A program made the position numbers and the translations under genes. Below are positions 1-14,900 of a stretch of 31,151 bases of DNA, piece by piece. Source of the DNA: Streptomyces sp. NRRL F-6131 (GTDB taxonomy: Bacteria; Actinomycetota; Actinomycetes; Streptomycetales; Streptomycetaceae). The stretch is taken from NCBI GenBank assembly GCA_000719695.1, contig JOHN01000087.1:1-31151 (forward strand). Reading direction: 5' to 3'. The notes below the pieces were generated by a model that did not search any database, was not told the DNA's origin, and saw nothing but the letters and a program-made list of their open reading frames with translations. Each line of letters starts with the position of its first letter. Position 1 is the stretch's first letter.

Positions 1-90
1 CCACCGAACGCGCCGACACCACGAACGGCAGCAACGAACGGTCCACCGTCGGCCCGGCCACGTCCACCGCCTCGGCCGCCTCGGGCGCCT

Positions 91-215
91 CGGGCGCCTG
101 CTCGACGATCACGTGCGCGTTGGTGCCGGAGACGCCGAACGCGGAGACCGCGGCCCGCCGCGGACGGTCCAGCGCCGGCCACTCCCGCTGCTCGGTCAGC
201 AGCCGCACCGTGCCC
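91..215. repeat. 125-bp near-identical repeat, copy 1 (KS C-terminal block)
   Basis: Bases 91-215 match 4741-4865 at all but one position (C versus G at 116/4766). The block encodes [12 protein letters not shown] through [10 protein letters not shown], the end of a KS domain. The identity stops exactly at base 215, which is where this KS loses its NIGH segment. Confidence 0.95.
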
Positions 216-2990
216 TTCACCGAACCCAGCCAGAGCGGCGACGCGTCCGCACCGCGCCCCGACCCGTACGTCGCGATCAGCGCCTGCGCCTCGATCGGGT
301 CGCCCAGGGTCGTCCCGGTGCCGTGCGCCTCGACCACGTCGACCTCGGCGGCCGCCAGACCGGCGTTGGCCAGGGCGGCGCGGATGACCCGCTGCTGGGA
401 GGGGCCGCTGGGCGCGGTGAGGCCGTTGGACGCACCGTCCTGGTTGACCGCCGAACCGCGCAGCACCGCCAGCACCTCGTGACCCAGCCGCCGGGCGTCC
501 GACAGCCGTTCGACCAGCAGCAGGCCCACGCCCTCCGCCCAGCCCGTCCCGTCGGCGCCCGCCGCGAACGCCTTGCAGCGCCCGTCGGGCGACATCGCGC
601 GCTGACGGGAGAACTCGACGAAGGTGGTCGGGGTGGTCATCAGCAGCACGCCACCGGCGACCGCGAGGTCCGACTCCCCGGACCGCAGCGACTGGGCGGC
701 CAGGTGCAGCGCCACCAACGAGGACGAGCAGGCCGTGTCCACGGTCACCGCGGGACCCTCGAAGCCGAAGGTGTAGGAGATCCGGCCGGAGGCCACGCTG
801 CCGGCGTTGCCGATGCCCAGGTACGCCTCCAGCTCCGCCGGCACCTGCTGGGCACCGCTCGCGTAGTCGCGGCCGGAGATGCCCGCGAAGACGCCGGTCC
901 GGCTGCCGCGCAGGGCGGTCGGGTCGATGCCCGCGCGCTCGAAGAGCTCCCAGGTGGTCTCCAGGAGGAGTCGCTGCTGGGGGTCGATCGCGGGGGCCTC
1001 GCGCGGCGGTATGCCGAAGAACGCGGCGTCGAACTCGCCGATGCCGTCGAGGAATCCGCCGTGCCGGGCGTAGGAGGTGCCGGGGCGGTCGGGGTCGTCG
1101 GGCGCGTAGAGGGCGTCGAGGTCCCAGCCTCGGTCGGCCGGGAACTCGGTCAGCGCGTCGACGCCGTCCGCGACCAGCCGCCAGAGGTCCTCCGGCGAGG
1201 TGACCCCGCCGGGGTAGCGGCAGGCCATGCCGACGATGACGATCGGGTCGTCGTCGACGGCGGCGCCCGGGGCGGGCGGGGCGGCCTGCGGGGCCGGGTC
1301 GGCCGCGCCCCACAGTTCCTCGGCCAGCCAGTCCGCGAGGGCGGCGGGCGTGGGGTGGTCGAAGACCGCGGTCGCGGGCAGGCGACGGCCGGTGGCCGCG
1401 CCCAGGCGGTTGCGGAACTCGACGGCCGTGAGCGAGTCGAAGCCCTGCTGGTTGAAGGCCTTGGCCGGGTCGACGGCCTCCGCCGAGCGGTGCCGCTGCA
1501 CGGCCGCCGCCTCGGCCCGGACGACACCGAGCAGGCTGCGGCGGCGCTCGGCGGCGGGCAGCGTGCCGAGCCGGGCGACCAGGTCGTCCGCCCCGGCCGG
1601 ACGTCCGCCGTCGGCGTGGGCCGCGCCGGCCGCACCGGTGCCGGTCGCCGCGCCGTCGCGCGGCAGGAGTTCGGCGACCAGCGGGTGGGCGCGGTCCCGG
1701 AACAGTGCCGGCCAGTCGACGTCGGCGACGACCAGGTGGCTCTCGCCGTGGTCCAGCGCCCCGCCGAGCAGTTCGACGGCCTGGGCGGGCGGCAGCGAGG
1801 CGAGCCCGTGCCGGAGCAGTTGCTGCTCGGCGCCGTCGGCGGCGATGCCCGCGCCCGCCCAGTGGCCCCAGGCGATCGAGGTGGCGGGCAGCCCGGCGGC
1901 CCGGCGCTCGGCGGCGAGCGCGTCCAGATAGGCGTTGCCGGGCGCGTAGTTGGCCTGCCCCGGGATACCGGCGACGCCCGCCAGCGAGGAGAACAGCACG
2001 AAGGCGGTCAGCGGCAGCCCGGCGGTGAGTTCGTGGAGCAGCCGGGCGGCGCCCGCCTTGGCCCGCAGCGCGGCGGCGAGCCGGTCGGCGGTGAGGGTGG
2101 GGACGAGGCCGTCGTGCAGGGCGGCGGCGGTGTGGACCACGGCGCCGAGCGGCCGGTCGGCGGGGATGCCGGCGAGGACGGCGGCGAGCTCCTCGCGGTC
2201 GGCGACGTCGGCGGCGGCGAAGGTCACCCGGGTGCCGAGGGTGGCGAGTTCGGCCTCCAGGACGGCGGCCTCGGGGGCGTCGGCGCCGCGCCGGCTGACC
2301 AGCAGCAGGTGTTCGGCGCCGCGCGCGGCCAGCCAGCGCGCGACGTGGCCGCCGAGCGCGCCGGTGCCGCCGGTGATGAGGGTGGTGCCGCGCGGGCTCC
2401 AGGAGTCGCCGCCGGGGTCGGCCGCCGGGGCGGGGGCCGCCGCGACCAGGCGGCGGGCGAAGGCGCCGGCCGGACGCAGGGCGAGTTCCACCTCCCGGTC
2501 GGGCGAGCGGTCGGCGAGCAGCGCGGCGGCCCGCTCCCAGGTGTGCCGGTCGGGCTCGGCCGGCAGGTCGAGCAGGCCGCCGTGGAGGGCGGGCTGCTCG
2601 GCGGCCAGGATCGCGGCGAAGCCCCAGGTCAGGGCCTGCTCGGGGGCGGTGACCGGGTCGGTCGCCGAGTCGGCGGCCCCGGTGGTGACGGCGCCCCGGG
2701 TGAGGTACCAGATCGGGGCGGGCGCGGCGGCGTCGTCCAGGGCCTGGGCGAGGGTGACCTGGGCGGCGTGCGCCCACGGGAGCTCCGGATGCGCGGGGTG
2801 CGGGCCGGGGCGCAGGCCGAGCAGCGAGACGACGCCGGCGAGCGGGCCGTCCTCGGCGGTCGTCCGGGCCAGTTCGGCGGCCAGCGCGGCCCGGTCGAGG
2901 CCGGCCGTCAGCACCCGGACGGTGGCGCCGCGGGCGCCGAGCGCCTCGGTGAGACCGGTCGCCCAGGGGTGGCCGGCCGGGTCGCGGTGC

Positions 2991-3065
2991 TGCGGGTCGT
3001 GGTCCTGCGGGTCGTGGTCCTGCGGGTCGTGGTCCTGCGGGGAGCTGCCCTGCGGGGAGCTGCCC
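2991..3065. repeat. In-frame 15-bp tandem repeat in the KR structural region
   Basis: Three exact copies of TGCGGGTCGTGGTCC are followed by two copies of TGCGGGGAGCTGCCC. On the coding (minus) strand they give repeated PQGSS and PQDHD pentapeptides in a low-complexity loop of the PKS module. Unit length is a multiple of three, so copy-number change keeps the frame. Confidence 0.93.
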
Positions 3066-4670
3066 TGCGGCGTGGTGTCCGGGGCGGCGTCGGCGTCGGC
3101 GGCCGCTTCCGGGACGACGACCAGCCAGCGGCCCTCGGGGGCGGTACCGGCGGCGACCGGGCCGACCGGCCGCCAGACGACGCGGTGCCGCCAGCCGTCG
3201 GCGGCCGTGGCGGCGCGCCGCCGGTCCCACCAGGAGGCGAGCGCGGGCAGCACCGGGACCAGCCGGTCGCCGTCCACCCCGATGGCCTCACCGAGCCGGC
3301 CGGCGTCCTGCTCGCCGACCAGGTCCCAGAACAGGCTGTCGCCGGCGGGCCCGCCGGTCGCGGTGAGCTCCGGCGAGCGGCTGGCGTCCAGCCAGTACCG
3401 CTGCCGCTGGAACGGGTAGCCGGGCAGTTCGGCGTGGGCGGGGGCGGCGCCGGCGAAGGCGGCCGTCCAGTCGACGGCCACGCCGCGCACGGACAGCTCG
3501 GCGACGGAGGTGAGCCAGCGCTCGCGGCCGCCCTGGCCGCGCCGCAGCGATCCGGTGACCACGGCGGACCCGGTCCCGGACGACCCGCCGATCGGGCCGG
3601 CCGCCCCGACGGCGTCCAGGGTGTCCTCGACGGCGCCGGTCAGCACCGGGTGCGGGGAGACCTCGACGAACACCGTGTGCCCGGTCTCCGCGAGCCGGCG
3701 GGTGGCCTGCTCGAAGCGGACGGTGTGGCGCAGGTTCCGGTACCAGTACCCGGCGTCCAGCGCTGCGGTGTCCTGCCAGTCCCCGGTGACCGTCGACAGC
3801 AGCGGCACGGTGCCGGAGCGGGGCCGCAGGTCGGCGAGCAGGGTGAGGAGGTCCTCGCGCAGCGCCTCGGTCTGGGCGGAGTGCGAGGCGTAGTCGATGT
3901 TGACCGGCCGGGCGGTGGCGCCCTCGGCGGCGTAGGCGGCGGTGAGTTCGGCGAGTGCGTCGAGGTCGCCGGAGACGACGGTGGCCTGCGGGCCGTTGAC
4001 GACGCCGACGGAGAGCCGGCCGGGCCAGGCGGTGATCCGCCGTTCGACCTCGGCGAGCGGGCGGGGGACGGAGACCATGCCGCCCCGGTGGGAGATCCGG
4101 GCGAGCAGCTTGGCGCGCAGGGCGACGATCCGGGCTGCGTCCGCGAGGTCGAGACCGCCCGCGACGTACGCGGCGGCGACCTCGCCCTGGCTGTGGCCGA
4201 CGACGGCGTCCGGGCGGACGCCGTAGGCCTGCCAGAGTTCGGCGAGCGAGACCATCACCGCCCAGAGCACCGGCTGGACGACGTCCACCCGGTCGGGGTC
4301 GGGGCCGTCGGCGGCGCCCCGGACGACGTCGAGCAGCGACCAGTCGGTGTGCGGGGCGAGGGCCTCGGCGCAGCGGGTGAGCGCGGCGGCGAAGGCCGGC
4401 TCGGTGTCGAGCAGTTCGGCGGCCATGCCGGTCCACTGGGAGCCCTGGCCGGGGAAGACGAAGACGGTGCGGCCGGGGGTGCCGGCCCGGCCGCGGACGA
4501 CGCCGGGGCCGTCCAGGGCGCGCAGCGCGTCGGCGGCGTCGGCGGCCGGTGCGACGACGACGGCGCGCTCGTCGAGGGCGGCCCGGCCGGTGGCCAGGGT
4601 GTGCGCGGCGTCCACCGGCCGGGTGCCGGGCAGCCGGTCGGCGATCCGGGCGGCGTGGGCGGCGAGCGCC

Positions 4671-5903
<1,233 letters not shown>

Positions 5904-5919
5904 CTCTGCGGTGCCTCTC

Positions 5920-8900
5920 TCAGGAAATGCCGAGCTCGTTGTCGATGAAGTCGAAGATGTCGTCGTCGCTGACGTCGGTGATCCGGGCGGCGAGGTCGCC
6001 GCCGTCGCCCCCGTCCTCGCCGTCGCCCTCGTGGGGCTCCGGCGCGGTCAGGGCGGCGAGCAGCGCGGTGAGGCGGTCGACGGCCTCGGCCCGCCCGACC
6101 GGGTCCTCGGCGAGGGCCGCGAGGGCCCGCTCCAGCCGGTCGAACTCGGCCGCCGAGGCGGCCGGTTCGGGCTGCGGCGCGGGGGCCGGCGGCGGGGCGA
6201 GCCGTTCGCCCAGGTGGGCGGCGAGCGCGGCCGGGGTGGGGTGGTCGAAGAGGGTGGTGGTGGGCAGCCGCAGACCGGTCGCGGTGTTGATCCGGTTGCG
6301 CAGCTCGATCACCCCGAGGGAGTCGAACTCGCTGTCCATGAAGCCGAGTTCCGGCCGGATCGCGGTGGCGTCCGGGTGCCCGAGAACGGCCGCCGCGGTG
6401 CTGCGGACCAGGGCCAGCAGCTGCCGCTCCCGCTCGGCGGGCGGCTGTCCGGCGAGCCGGGCCAGCAGGGCGGCGGGTCCGTCGGCGCCGCCCGCCGCGG
6501 CCGGGCGGGCGCGGTGCCGGGCGAGTCCTCGCAGCACCGGCGCCAGCCGGTCGGCGGGCACGGCGGCCGGGTCCAGCCGGGCCGCCACCAGGGCGGCGTA
6601 CGGGGTGCCGAGGGCCGGGGTGCCGAGGGCCGGGGCGGAGGCGCCCGCCGGGGCGCCGAGGGCGGCGTCGAACAGGGCCAGCGCCTGCTCGTCGGTCATC
6701 GGCGCCAGACCGGTGGCGGCGAGGCGCTCCGTCTCGGCGGCGGAGAGGCCCGCCGCCATGCCGCCCTCGGCCTGCGCCCAGTGGCCCCAGGCCAGCGAGA
6801 CGGCGGGCAGGCCGCGCACCGTGCGGTGCTGCGCCAACGCGTCCAACTCCGCGTTGGCGGCGGCGTAGTTGGCCTGGCCGGGATTGCCCAGCAGGGCGAC
6901 GGCGGAGGAGAACAGGACGAAGGCCGCGAGGTCCCGGTCACGGGTCAGCTCGTGCAGGTGGCGGGCGCCGTCGGCCTTGGGCCGGGCGACGGTGCGCAGC
7001 CGCTCGGCGGTGAGCGAGCCGAGCACGGCGTCGTCCAGCACGCCGGCGGTGTGCACCACGGCGGTCAGCGGCCGGTCGGCGGGGACGGCGGCGAGCAGCG
7101 CCGCGACGGCGTCCCGGTCGGCCACATCGGCGGCCCGCACGGTCACCGAGGCGCCCGCCGCGGCCAGTTCGGCCACGAGTTCGGCGGCCCCCGGGGCGTC
7201 CGGGCCCTGCCGGCTCGCGAGCAGCAGGTGCCGGACGCCGTGCCGGGCGACCAGGCGGCGGGCGACGAGCCGGCCGAGCGCACCGGTGCCGCCGGTGACG
7301 AGAACGGTGCCGTCGGGGTCCAGCGGGGCGGGCAGGGTGAGCGCGAGCTTGCCGGTGTGCCGGGCCTGGCTCAGCCGGCGCAGCGCCTGCGGGGCCTGCC
7401 GGACGTCCTGGGCGTGGACGGGCAGCGGACGCAGCGCGCCCCGGTCGAACAGTCCGGCGAGTTCGGCGAGGATCGCGGCGATCCGGTCGGGGTCGACGTC
7501 GAACAGGTCGAAGGCCAGGTAGGCGGCGCCGTCGTGGTCGGCGGCGACGGTGGCGGGGTCGCGGAGGTCGGTCTTGCCCATCTCGACGAACCGGCCGCCG
7601 GGGGCGAGCAGGCGCAGCGAGGCGTCGGTGAACTCGTGGGCCAGCGCGTTGAGGACGACGTCGACGCCGCGTTCGCCGGTGGCGGTGCGGAACGCCGCCT
7701 CGAAGTCGAGGGTGCGGCTGGAGGCGACCCGGTCGCCGACCAGGCCGAGCCCGCGCAGCACGCCCCACTTGCCGGGGCCTGCCGTGGCGAGCACCACCGA
7801 GCCGCCGTGGCTCGCGAGTTGGACGGCGGCCTGGCCGACACCGCCGGTCGCGGCGTGGATCAGGACGGTCTCGCCCGGCCTCAGCCCGGCGAGGTCGTAG
7901 AGGCCGTGGTAGGCGGTCAGGAAGGCGACCGGGGCGGTGGCCGCCTCGGCCCAGCTCCAGCCGTCGGGGACGGGGACGAGCAGCCGGTGGTCGGTGACGG
8001 CGACCGGGCCGAGGGTGCCCTGGACCAGCCCCATCACCCGGTCCCCGGGCCGCAGTCCGGTGACGCCGGGGCCGGTCTCCAGGACGGTGCCGGCGCCCTC
8101 GGCGCCGATCCGGGCGCCTCCGGGGTACATGCCGAGGGTGATCAGCACGTCCCGGAAGTTGAGACCGGCGGCGCGCAGCGCGATCCGCACCTCCCCGGCG
8201 GCCAGCGGCCGGCGGGCCTCGGGGGCGGGCAGCAGGGCGAGCGAGTCCAGGCTGCCGGGGGTGGCGGTGTCGAGCCGCCAGGCGTCGGCGGTGCCGGGGT
8301 CGAGCAGGTCGCCCGGCCTGGTCCTGGTCAGCCGGGGGGCGCTGAGCTCGCCGGCGCGCAGGGCGAGTTGCGGTTCGCCGCCGGTGCCGTTCGACGCGGC
8401 GGCGAGGGCGGCGCCCAGGGCGGCCCGGCTCTCCGGTGTCGCGTCGGTGTCCACCAGGACGAAGCGGTCGGGGTGTTCGGCCTGGGCGGTGCGGACCAGG
8501 CCCCAGACGGCTCCGGCCGCCGGGTCGGGGACGTCCTCGCCGGGGTGGGTGGCCACGGCGTGCTCGGTGAGCAGGGCCAGGGTGCCGGCCGGCGCGGCGG
8601 CCAGCCAGCCGTGCAGCAGACCGAGGGCCTGCTCGGGGGTGCGGGCGGTGGCCAGCACGGTCTGTCCGGGGGCGGCGTCGGCGAGGCCGGCGAGCACGGG
8701 TGCGAGCGGCGGCTCGCCGGCCGGGCCGTCCGGGTCGGCGAGGACCGCCCAGTCGACGGCGGGCCGGTCGGCGGCGGCCCGGTCGGCGGGCGACGCGTCC
8801 TGGGCGGGCGATACGTCCTGGGCAGTGAGTGGCCGCCAGTCCAGCCGGTACAGCGAGTCCGGTCCGGCGGCCGCCGGGGCGCGCAGGGTCAGCGCACCGA

Positions 8901-11900
8901 TCGTGGCGACGGGCAGCCCGGCCGGGTCGGCCAGCTCCAGGGCGACGGTGTCGGGCCCGGCCGGGGTGATCCGGGCGCGCAGGGCGCCGGTGCCGGCCCC
9001 GGCACGGTGGAGGGTGACGTCCCGCCAGGAGAACGGCAGCACGGTCCGGTCCGCGTCCAGGACGACGGCGTGCAGGACGGCGTCCAGCAGCGCCGGGTGG
9101 AGGGCGTACCCTCCGGCCTCGGCGGTGGCCGGGTCCGCGCCCGGCGGCGGGGTGACCTCCGCGTACCGCTGCTCGCCGTGGACGGCGGCCGCGGCGAGGC
9201 CCCGGAACGCCGGGCCGTAGCGGTAGCCGCGCTCGGCGAGGCGGTCGTAGGCGTCGGCGAGGTCCAGGGGGACGGCGGCCGGTGGCGGCCACTGGGCGCC
9301 GTCGGCGTCGAACGGAACGGCGGGGGCGGGGAGTTCCGCGTCCGCCGCGACGGTGCCGGTGGCGTGGGTGGTCCACTCGGCGCCCTCGGCCTCCGGCTGG
9401 GAGCGGATCCGCAGCGGTCGGCGGCCGTCGTCGTCGGCGGCGCCGAGCAGGGCCTGGAGCCGGACGCCGCTCCTGCCGTCACCGGCGGCGGGAAGGACCA
9501 GCGGCGCGGCCAGGTCCAGCGACTCGACCCGGGTGGCGCCGGCTCGCAGCGCGGCCTGGACGGCGAACTCCAGGAACGCGGTACCGGGCAGCAGGACGGC
9601 CTCGCCGACGGCGTGGTCGGCCAGCCACGGGTGGGTCCGCAGCGAGATCCTTCCGGTGAGCAACCAGCCTTCACCGTCCGGGAGTTCGGTGACTCCGGTG
9701 AGCAGCGGGTGGCCGGTGGGCGCCAGGCCGTCGGGCACGTCGGTGCGGTGGGCGGCGGGCGCGTCCAGCCAGTGCCGACGGCGCTCGAACGGGTAGGTGG
9801 GCAGGTCGGTGCGGGCCGGACCGGCGGCGGCCGGCAGGGCGGTGGCCCAGTCGACCGGCACGCCGTGGACGTGCAGCCGGGCCAGCGCCTCGGTGACGGT
9901 CGCCCGCTCCGGCCGGTCGGCGCGCAGCAGCGGTGCGAGCGCCCGCGCACGGGTGGCGGGCGCCGCGGCCCCCGGAGCCTCGGGCGCCTCCTCGGCGAGG
10001 GTCTCCTCGGCGAGGGCGGTCAGTACCGGGCCGGGCCCGAGTTCGAGGTAGGCGGTGGTGCCGAGCCCGTCGAGGGTGCGCACGCCGTCGTGGAAACGGA
10101 CCGCCTCCCGGATGTGCCGCACCCAGTACCCGGGGTCGGTCAGCTCGCCGGCCCGGGCGAGGCCGCCGTGCAGATTGGACACCACCGGGGTGTGCGGCTC
10201 CCGGTAGTCCAGCCCCTCGGCGACCGCCCGGAACTCCGCCAGCACCGCGTCCATGTGCGGCGAGTGGAAGGCCCGGCCGACCGTCAGCAGCTTGACGCGC
10301 CGCCCGCGCGCCCGCCACGCCCCGGCCAGCCGGCGGACCTCGTCCGCGTCGCCGGACAGCACGACCGAGGCCGGGCCGTTGACGGCGGCGATCGCCACCC
10401 GGTCGGCGAGCGCGGCGAGTTCGGGCGCCACCTCGGCCTCGGTGGCCCCGACGGCGGCCATCGCGCCGACCGCGGGCAGCGCCTCCATCAGCCGGCCGCG
10501 CGCGGCGACCAGCGTCACCGCGTCGGGCAGGGTGAGCACGCCCGCCAGGTGCGCGGCGCTCAACTCGCCGATCGAGTGGCCGATCAGACGGTCCGGGCGC
10601 AGACCGTAGCCGTCGACCGCGAGCCGGTGCAGCGCGACGTGCAGGGCGAAGAGCGCGGGCTGGGTGTAGGCGGTGGTGTCCAGCAGGGCGGCCTGCTCGC
10701 TGCCGGGCGCGGCGAACAGCACCTCGGTGAGCGGGGTGGCGAGGTGCGCGGCGAAGAGGTCCGCGACCTCGTCCACCGCGGCACGGAACACCGGCTCCCC
10801 GGCGTGGAGTTCGCGCCCGGCGCCGGGGCGCTGGCTGCCCTGGCCGGAGTAGAGGAAGGCCAGCCCGGGCGTCCGGACGGCCTCGGCCCGGAGCAGGCCG
10901 GGCGCGTCCTGGTGGCCCTCGGCCAGGGCGCGCAGCGTCGCGGTGCGGGCCTCGGCGCCGCCGCCGAGCACGGCGGCCCGGTGCGGGAAGTGGGTCCGGC
11001 CGGTGGCCAGCGCCCGTGCCGCGCCGGCGGCGTCGCGCTCGACGACGTCCAGCAGCCGGGCGGCCTGCACCCGCAGGGCGGCGGGCGTGCGGGCGGAGAG
11101 CAGCAGCGGAGCGTCGTCGGCCGGCGTCGGCTCCGACGCCGGGCCGCCCGCCGGCGCGGCGAGGTCGTCCGGCGCGGCGAAGTCGTCCGGCGCGGTGAGG
11201 TCGTCCGGCGCGGCCTCCAGGATGAGGTGCGCATTGGTGCCGCTGATCCCGAAGGAGGAGACCGCGGCCCGGCGCGGCCGCCCGGTGGCGGGCCAGGCCC
11301 GGGTGCCGGACAGCAGCTCGACGGCCCCCGCCGACCAGTCGACGTGCGGGGAGGGCGCGTCCAGGTGCAGCGTGCCCGGCAGTTCGCCGTGCCGCAGCGC
11401 CTGCACCAGCTTGATCACCCCGGTGACCCCGGCGGCGGCCTGGGTGTGGCCGATGTTGGACTTCGCCGAGCCCAGCAGCACGGGCGGCCCGTCCGGGCCC
11501 CGCTGCCCGTAGGTGGCCAGCAGGGCGCGGGCCTCGATCGGGTCGCCCAGCGCGGTGCCGGTGCCGTGCGCCTCCACCGCGTCCACCTCGGCGGGGGTGA
11601 GGCCGGCCGCGTCGAGGGCCTGGCGGATCACCCGTTCCTGGGCGGGGCCGTTCGGGGCGGTCAGGCCGTTGGAGGCGCCGTCCTGGTTCACCGCGCTGCC
11701 GCGGACCAGCGCCAGCACCCGGTGCCCGTTGCGCCGGGCGTCGGAGAGCCGCTCCAGCAGCACCAGCCCCACGCCCTCGGCCCAGGCCGTCCCGTCGGCG
11801 GCGGCCGCGAAGGGCTTGCACCGGCCGTCGGGCGCCAGGCCCCGCTGCCGGCTGAACTCGGTGAACATCCCGGGCGAGGACATCACCGTCGCACCGCCCG

Positions 11901-14900
11901 CCACGGCCAGCTCGCACTCCCCCGCGCGCAGCGCCTGCGCGGCGAGGTGGATCGCGACCAGCGAGGAGGAGCAGGCCGTGTCCACGGTGATCGCCGGCCC
12001 CTCCAGTCCGAGCGCGTAGGCGAGCCGGCCGGAGGCGACGCTGGTCAGCGTGCCGGTGAGGGCGTGCCCCTCGTAGCCGGCGGGCGTCTCGTGCAGGCGC
12101 GGCCCGTAGTCCTGCGGCATGACGCCGACGAACACGCCGGTGCGGCTGCCGCGCAGGGCGGCCGGGACGATGCCGGCGCGCTCGGTCAGCTCCCAGGCGG
12201 ACTCCAGCAGCAGCCGCTGCTGGGGGTCGGTGGCGGCGGCCTCGCGCGGGGAGAGGCCGAAGAAGGCGCCGTCGAACTCGTCGGCGTCGTAGAGGAATCC
12301 GCCCTGACGGGTGTAGGAGGTGCCGGGGCGTTCGCCGTCCGGGTCGAAGAGGGCGTCGAGGTCCCAGCCGCGGTTCGCCGGGAACGGGCCGATGGCGTCC
12401 CGGCCGTCCCGCAGCAGCTCCCAGAGCTGCTCTGGGGTGTCGGCGCCGCCGGGCCAGCGGCCGCTCAGGGCGACCACGGCGATCGGGTCGTCATCGCCGT
12501 GCGGCGCGGCGGTGGTACCGGGGGCGGCCGGAGCGGCACCTGCGGCACCGGTCACCGGGCGGCCGGCGAGGAAGGCGGCGACGGCGCGCGGCGTCGGCCG
12601 GTCGTACACCAGGCTGGTCGGCAGGGTGCGGCCGGTGGAGCCCGCGAGACGGTCGCGGAACTCGACGGAGGCCACGGAGTCGAAGCCGAGGTCCTTGAAG
12701 GTCCGGTCCGGGTCCACGGCCTCCGCCCCGCCGGGCTCGCCGAGCACGATCGCCGCGCCCGCCCGGACGGCGGCGAGGGCGGCCGCCTCGTCCAGCGCCC
12801 CGGCGACCGGCTCGTCCACCGCGGGCTCGATCACGTCAAGGCGAGTGCTGGGAGACGCACTTGACGTGGCGAACGGGCCGCCGTCCGGCAGCCAGAGCCG
12901 ACGGCGCCGGAACGGGTAGGTCGGCAGGCCGGTGAGCCGCTCCCCCGGTCCGTAGCAGGTCCGCCAGTCGACCTCGCCGCCGCGCACGAAGAGCTCGGCG
13001 ACCGCGCGGTGGAACTGGTCGAGACCCCCGTGATCGCGGCGGAGCGTCCCGGTGACCGCCGCCGCGCCGTCCGTCGACTCGCCCAGGCCGAGGGTGAGCA
13101 CGGGGTGCGGGCTGGTCTCCACGAAGGCCCGGTGGCCGTCGGCCAGCGCGGCGCGGACCGCCCGCTCCAACCGGACGGTCCCGCGCAGATTGCGGAACCA
13201 GTACTCGGCGTCCAGACCGGCGGTGTCGAGCCGCTCGCCGGTGAGCGTCGAGTAGAAGGCGACGGTGGAGGTCTGCGGCCGGATCCCGGCGAGCAGCGCG
13301 GGCAGGGTGTCGCGCAGCGGCTCCATCTGCGCGGAGTGGGAGGCGTAGTCGACGGGGACGAGCTTGGCCCGCACGCCGTCCGCCCGGTACTGCTCGACCA
13401 GCGCGGCGACGGCCTCCCGGTCGCCCGAAATCACGGTGGAGGAGGGGCCGTTGACCGCCGCGACGCCGATTCCGTCGGCGTCCGGCCGGTCGGCGATCCG
13501 GGCCTCGACCTCGGCGGCGGGCAGCGGGACCGCGGCCATCGCGCCCCGGCCGGTGAGGCCGAGCCCGGCGATCGCCCGGGAGCGCAGGGCCACCACGGCG
13601 GCCGCGTCCTCCAGCGAGAGCGCACCGGCGACGTGGGCGGCGGCGATCTCGCCCTGGGAGTGGCCGATCACGGCGTCGGGCCGCACGCCCGCCGACTCCC
13701 AGAGCGCCGCCAGGGCCACCATCACGGCGAACAGGGCGGGTTGGACGACGTCGACCCGGGCCAGGTCCGGCGCCCCGGCCTCACCGCGCAGCACCGCACC
13801 CAGCGACCAGTCGACGTGCGGGGCGAGCGCGGTCTCGCAGGCCTCGATCTTCGCGGCGAACACCGGTGCGATGGTGAGCAGTTCGCGGGCCATGGCGTCC
13901 CACTGGGCGCCCTGGCCGGGGAAGACCAGCACCGTCCCGCCGACAGCGCCGGCAGAACCGGCAGGACCGGCGGCGTCCGACGGCACGGCGCGGACCGGCA
14001 CCACGCCCTGCAGCAGGCCCGGCGCCTGACCGCCCTCGGCGAGCACGTCCAGGGCCGCGAGCAGCTCCGTCCGGTCGGCGCCGGTGACGGCGGCGCGGTG
14101 ATCGAAGGCGGTGCGGGTGGTGGCCAGCGCCCGGCCGACGGCCGTCGGGTCGAGCTCAGGCCGTCGGATCACGAACTCCCGCAGCTGCGAGGCCTGTTCA
14201 CGCAGCGCCGCGGCGTTCCGCGCGGACAGCGGCCACAGCAGCGGCCCCCGCTCGCCCACCGCCCCGTCGGTCGACCCGGAAGCCGTCCCCGAGCTCACCC
14301 CGGACGCGTCGCCCGCGCCCGGAGCCGTCTCCGGGGCGTCCGCGACCAGGACATGGGCGTTGGTGCCGCCCACCCCGAAGGAGCTGACCCCGGCGATCAG
14401 GCGGCCGTCCGGGTCCGGCCACGGACCGGCCGCGGTACGGACCGCCAGACCGAGCCGCTCGAAGGGGATGTCCGGGTTCGGGGTACGGAAGTTGAGGCTG
14501 GCGGGGAGGCGGCGGTGGCGCACCGCCAGCACGGTCTTCAGCAGACCGACCAGGCCCGCCGCGCCCTCCAGGTGGCCGACGTTGGTCTTCGCCGAGCCGA
14601 CCAGCAGCGGCCGGTCCGCCGGGCGTCCCGCGCCGAGGGCGGCGCCGAGGCCGGCGGCCTCGATCGGGTCGCCGACCCGGGTGCCGGTGCCGTGCAGTTC
14701 GACGTACTGCACCAGGCCGGGCGCGACGTCCGCGCGCCGGGCGGCGGCGCGGATCACGGCGGCCTGGGCCTCGGCGCTCGGCACGGTGAGGCCGTCCGTC
14801 GCGCCGTCGCTGTTGACGGCGCTGCCGAGCAGCACGGCGTGGACGGGGTCGCCGTCGGCGACGGCGCGGGTGAGCGGCTTCAGCACCAGCAGCACGGCGC

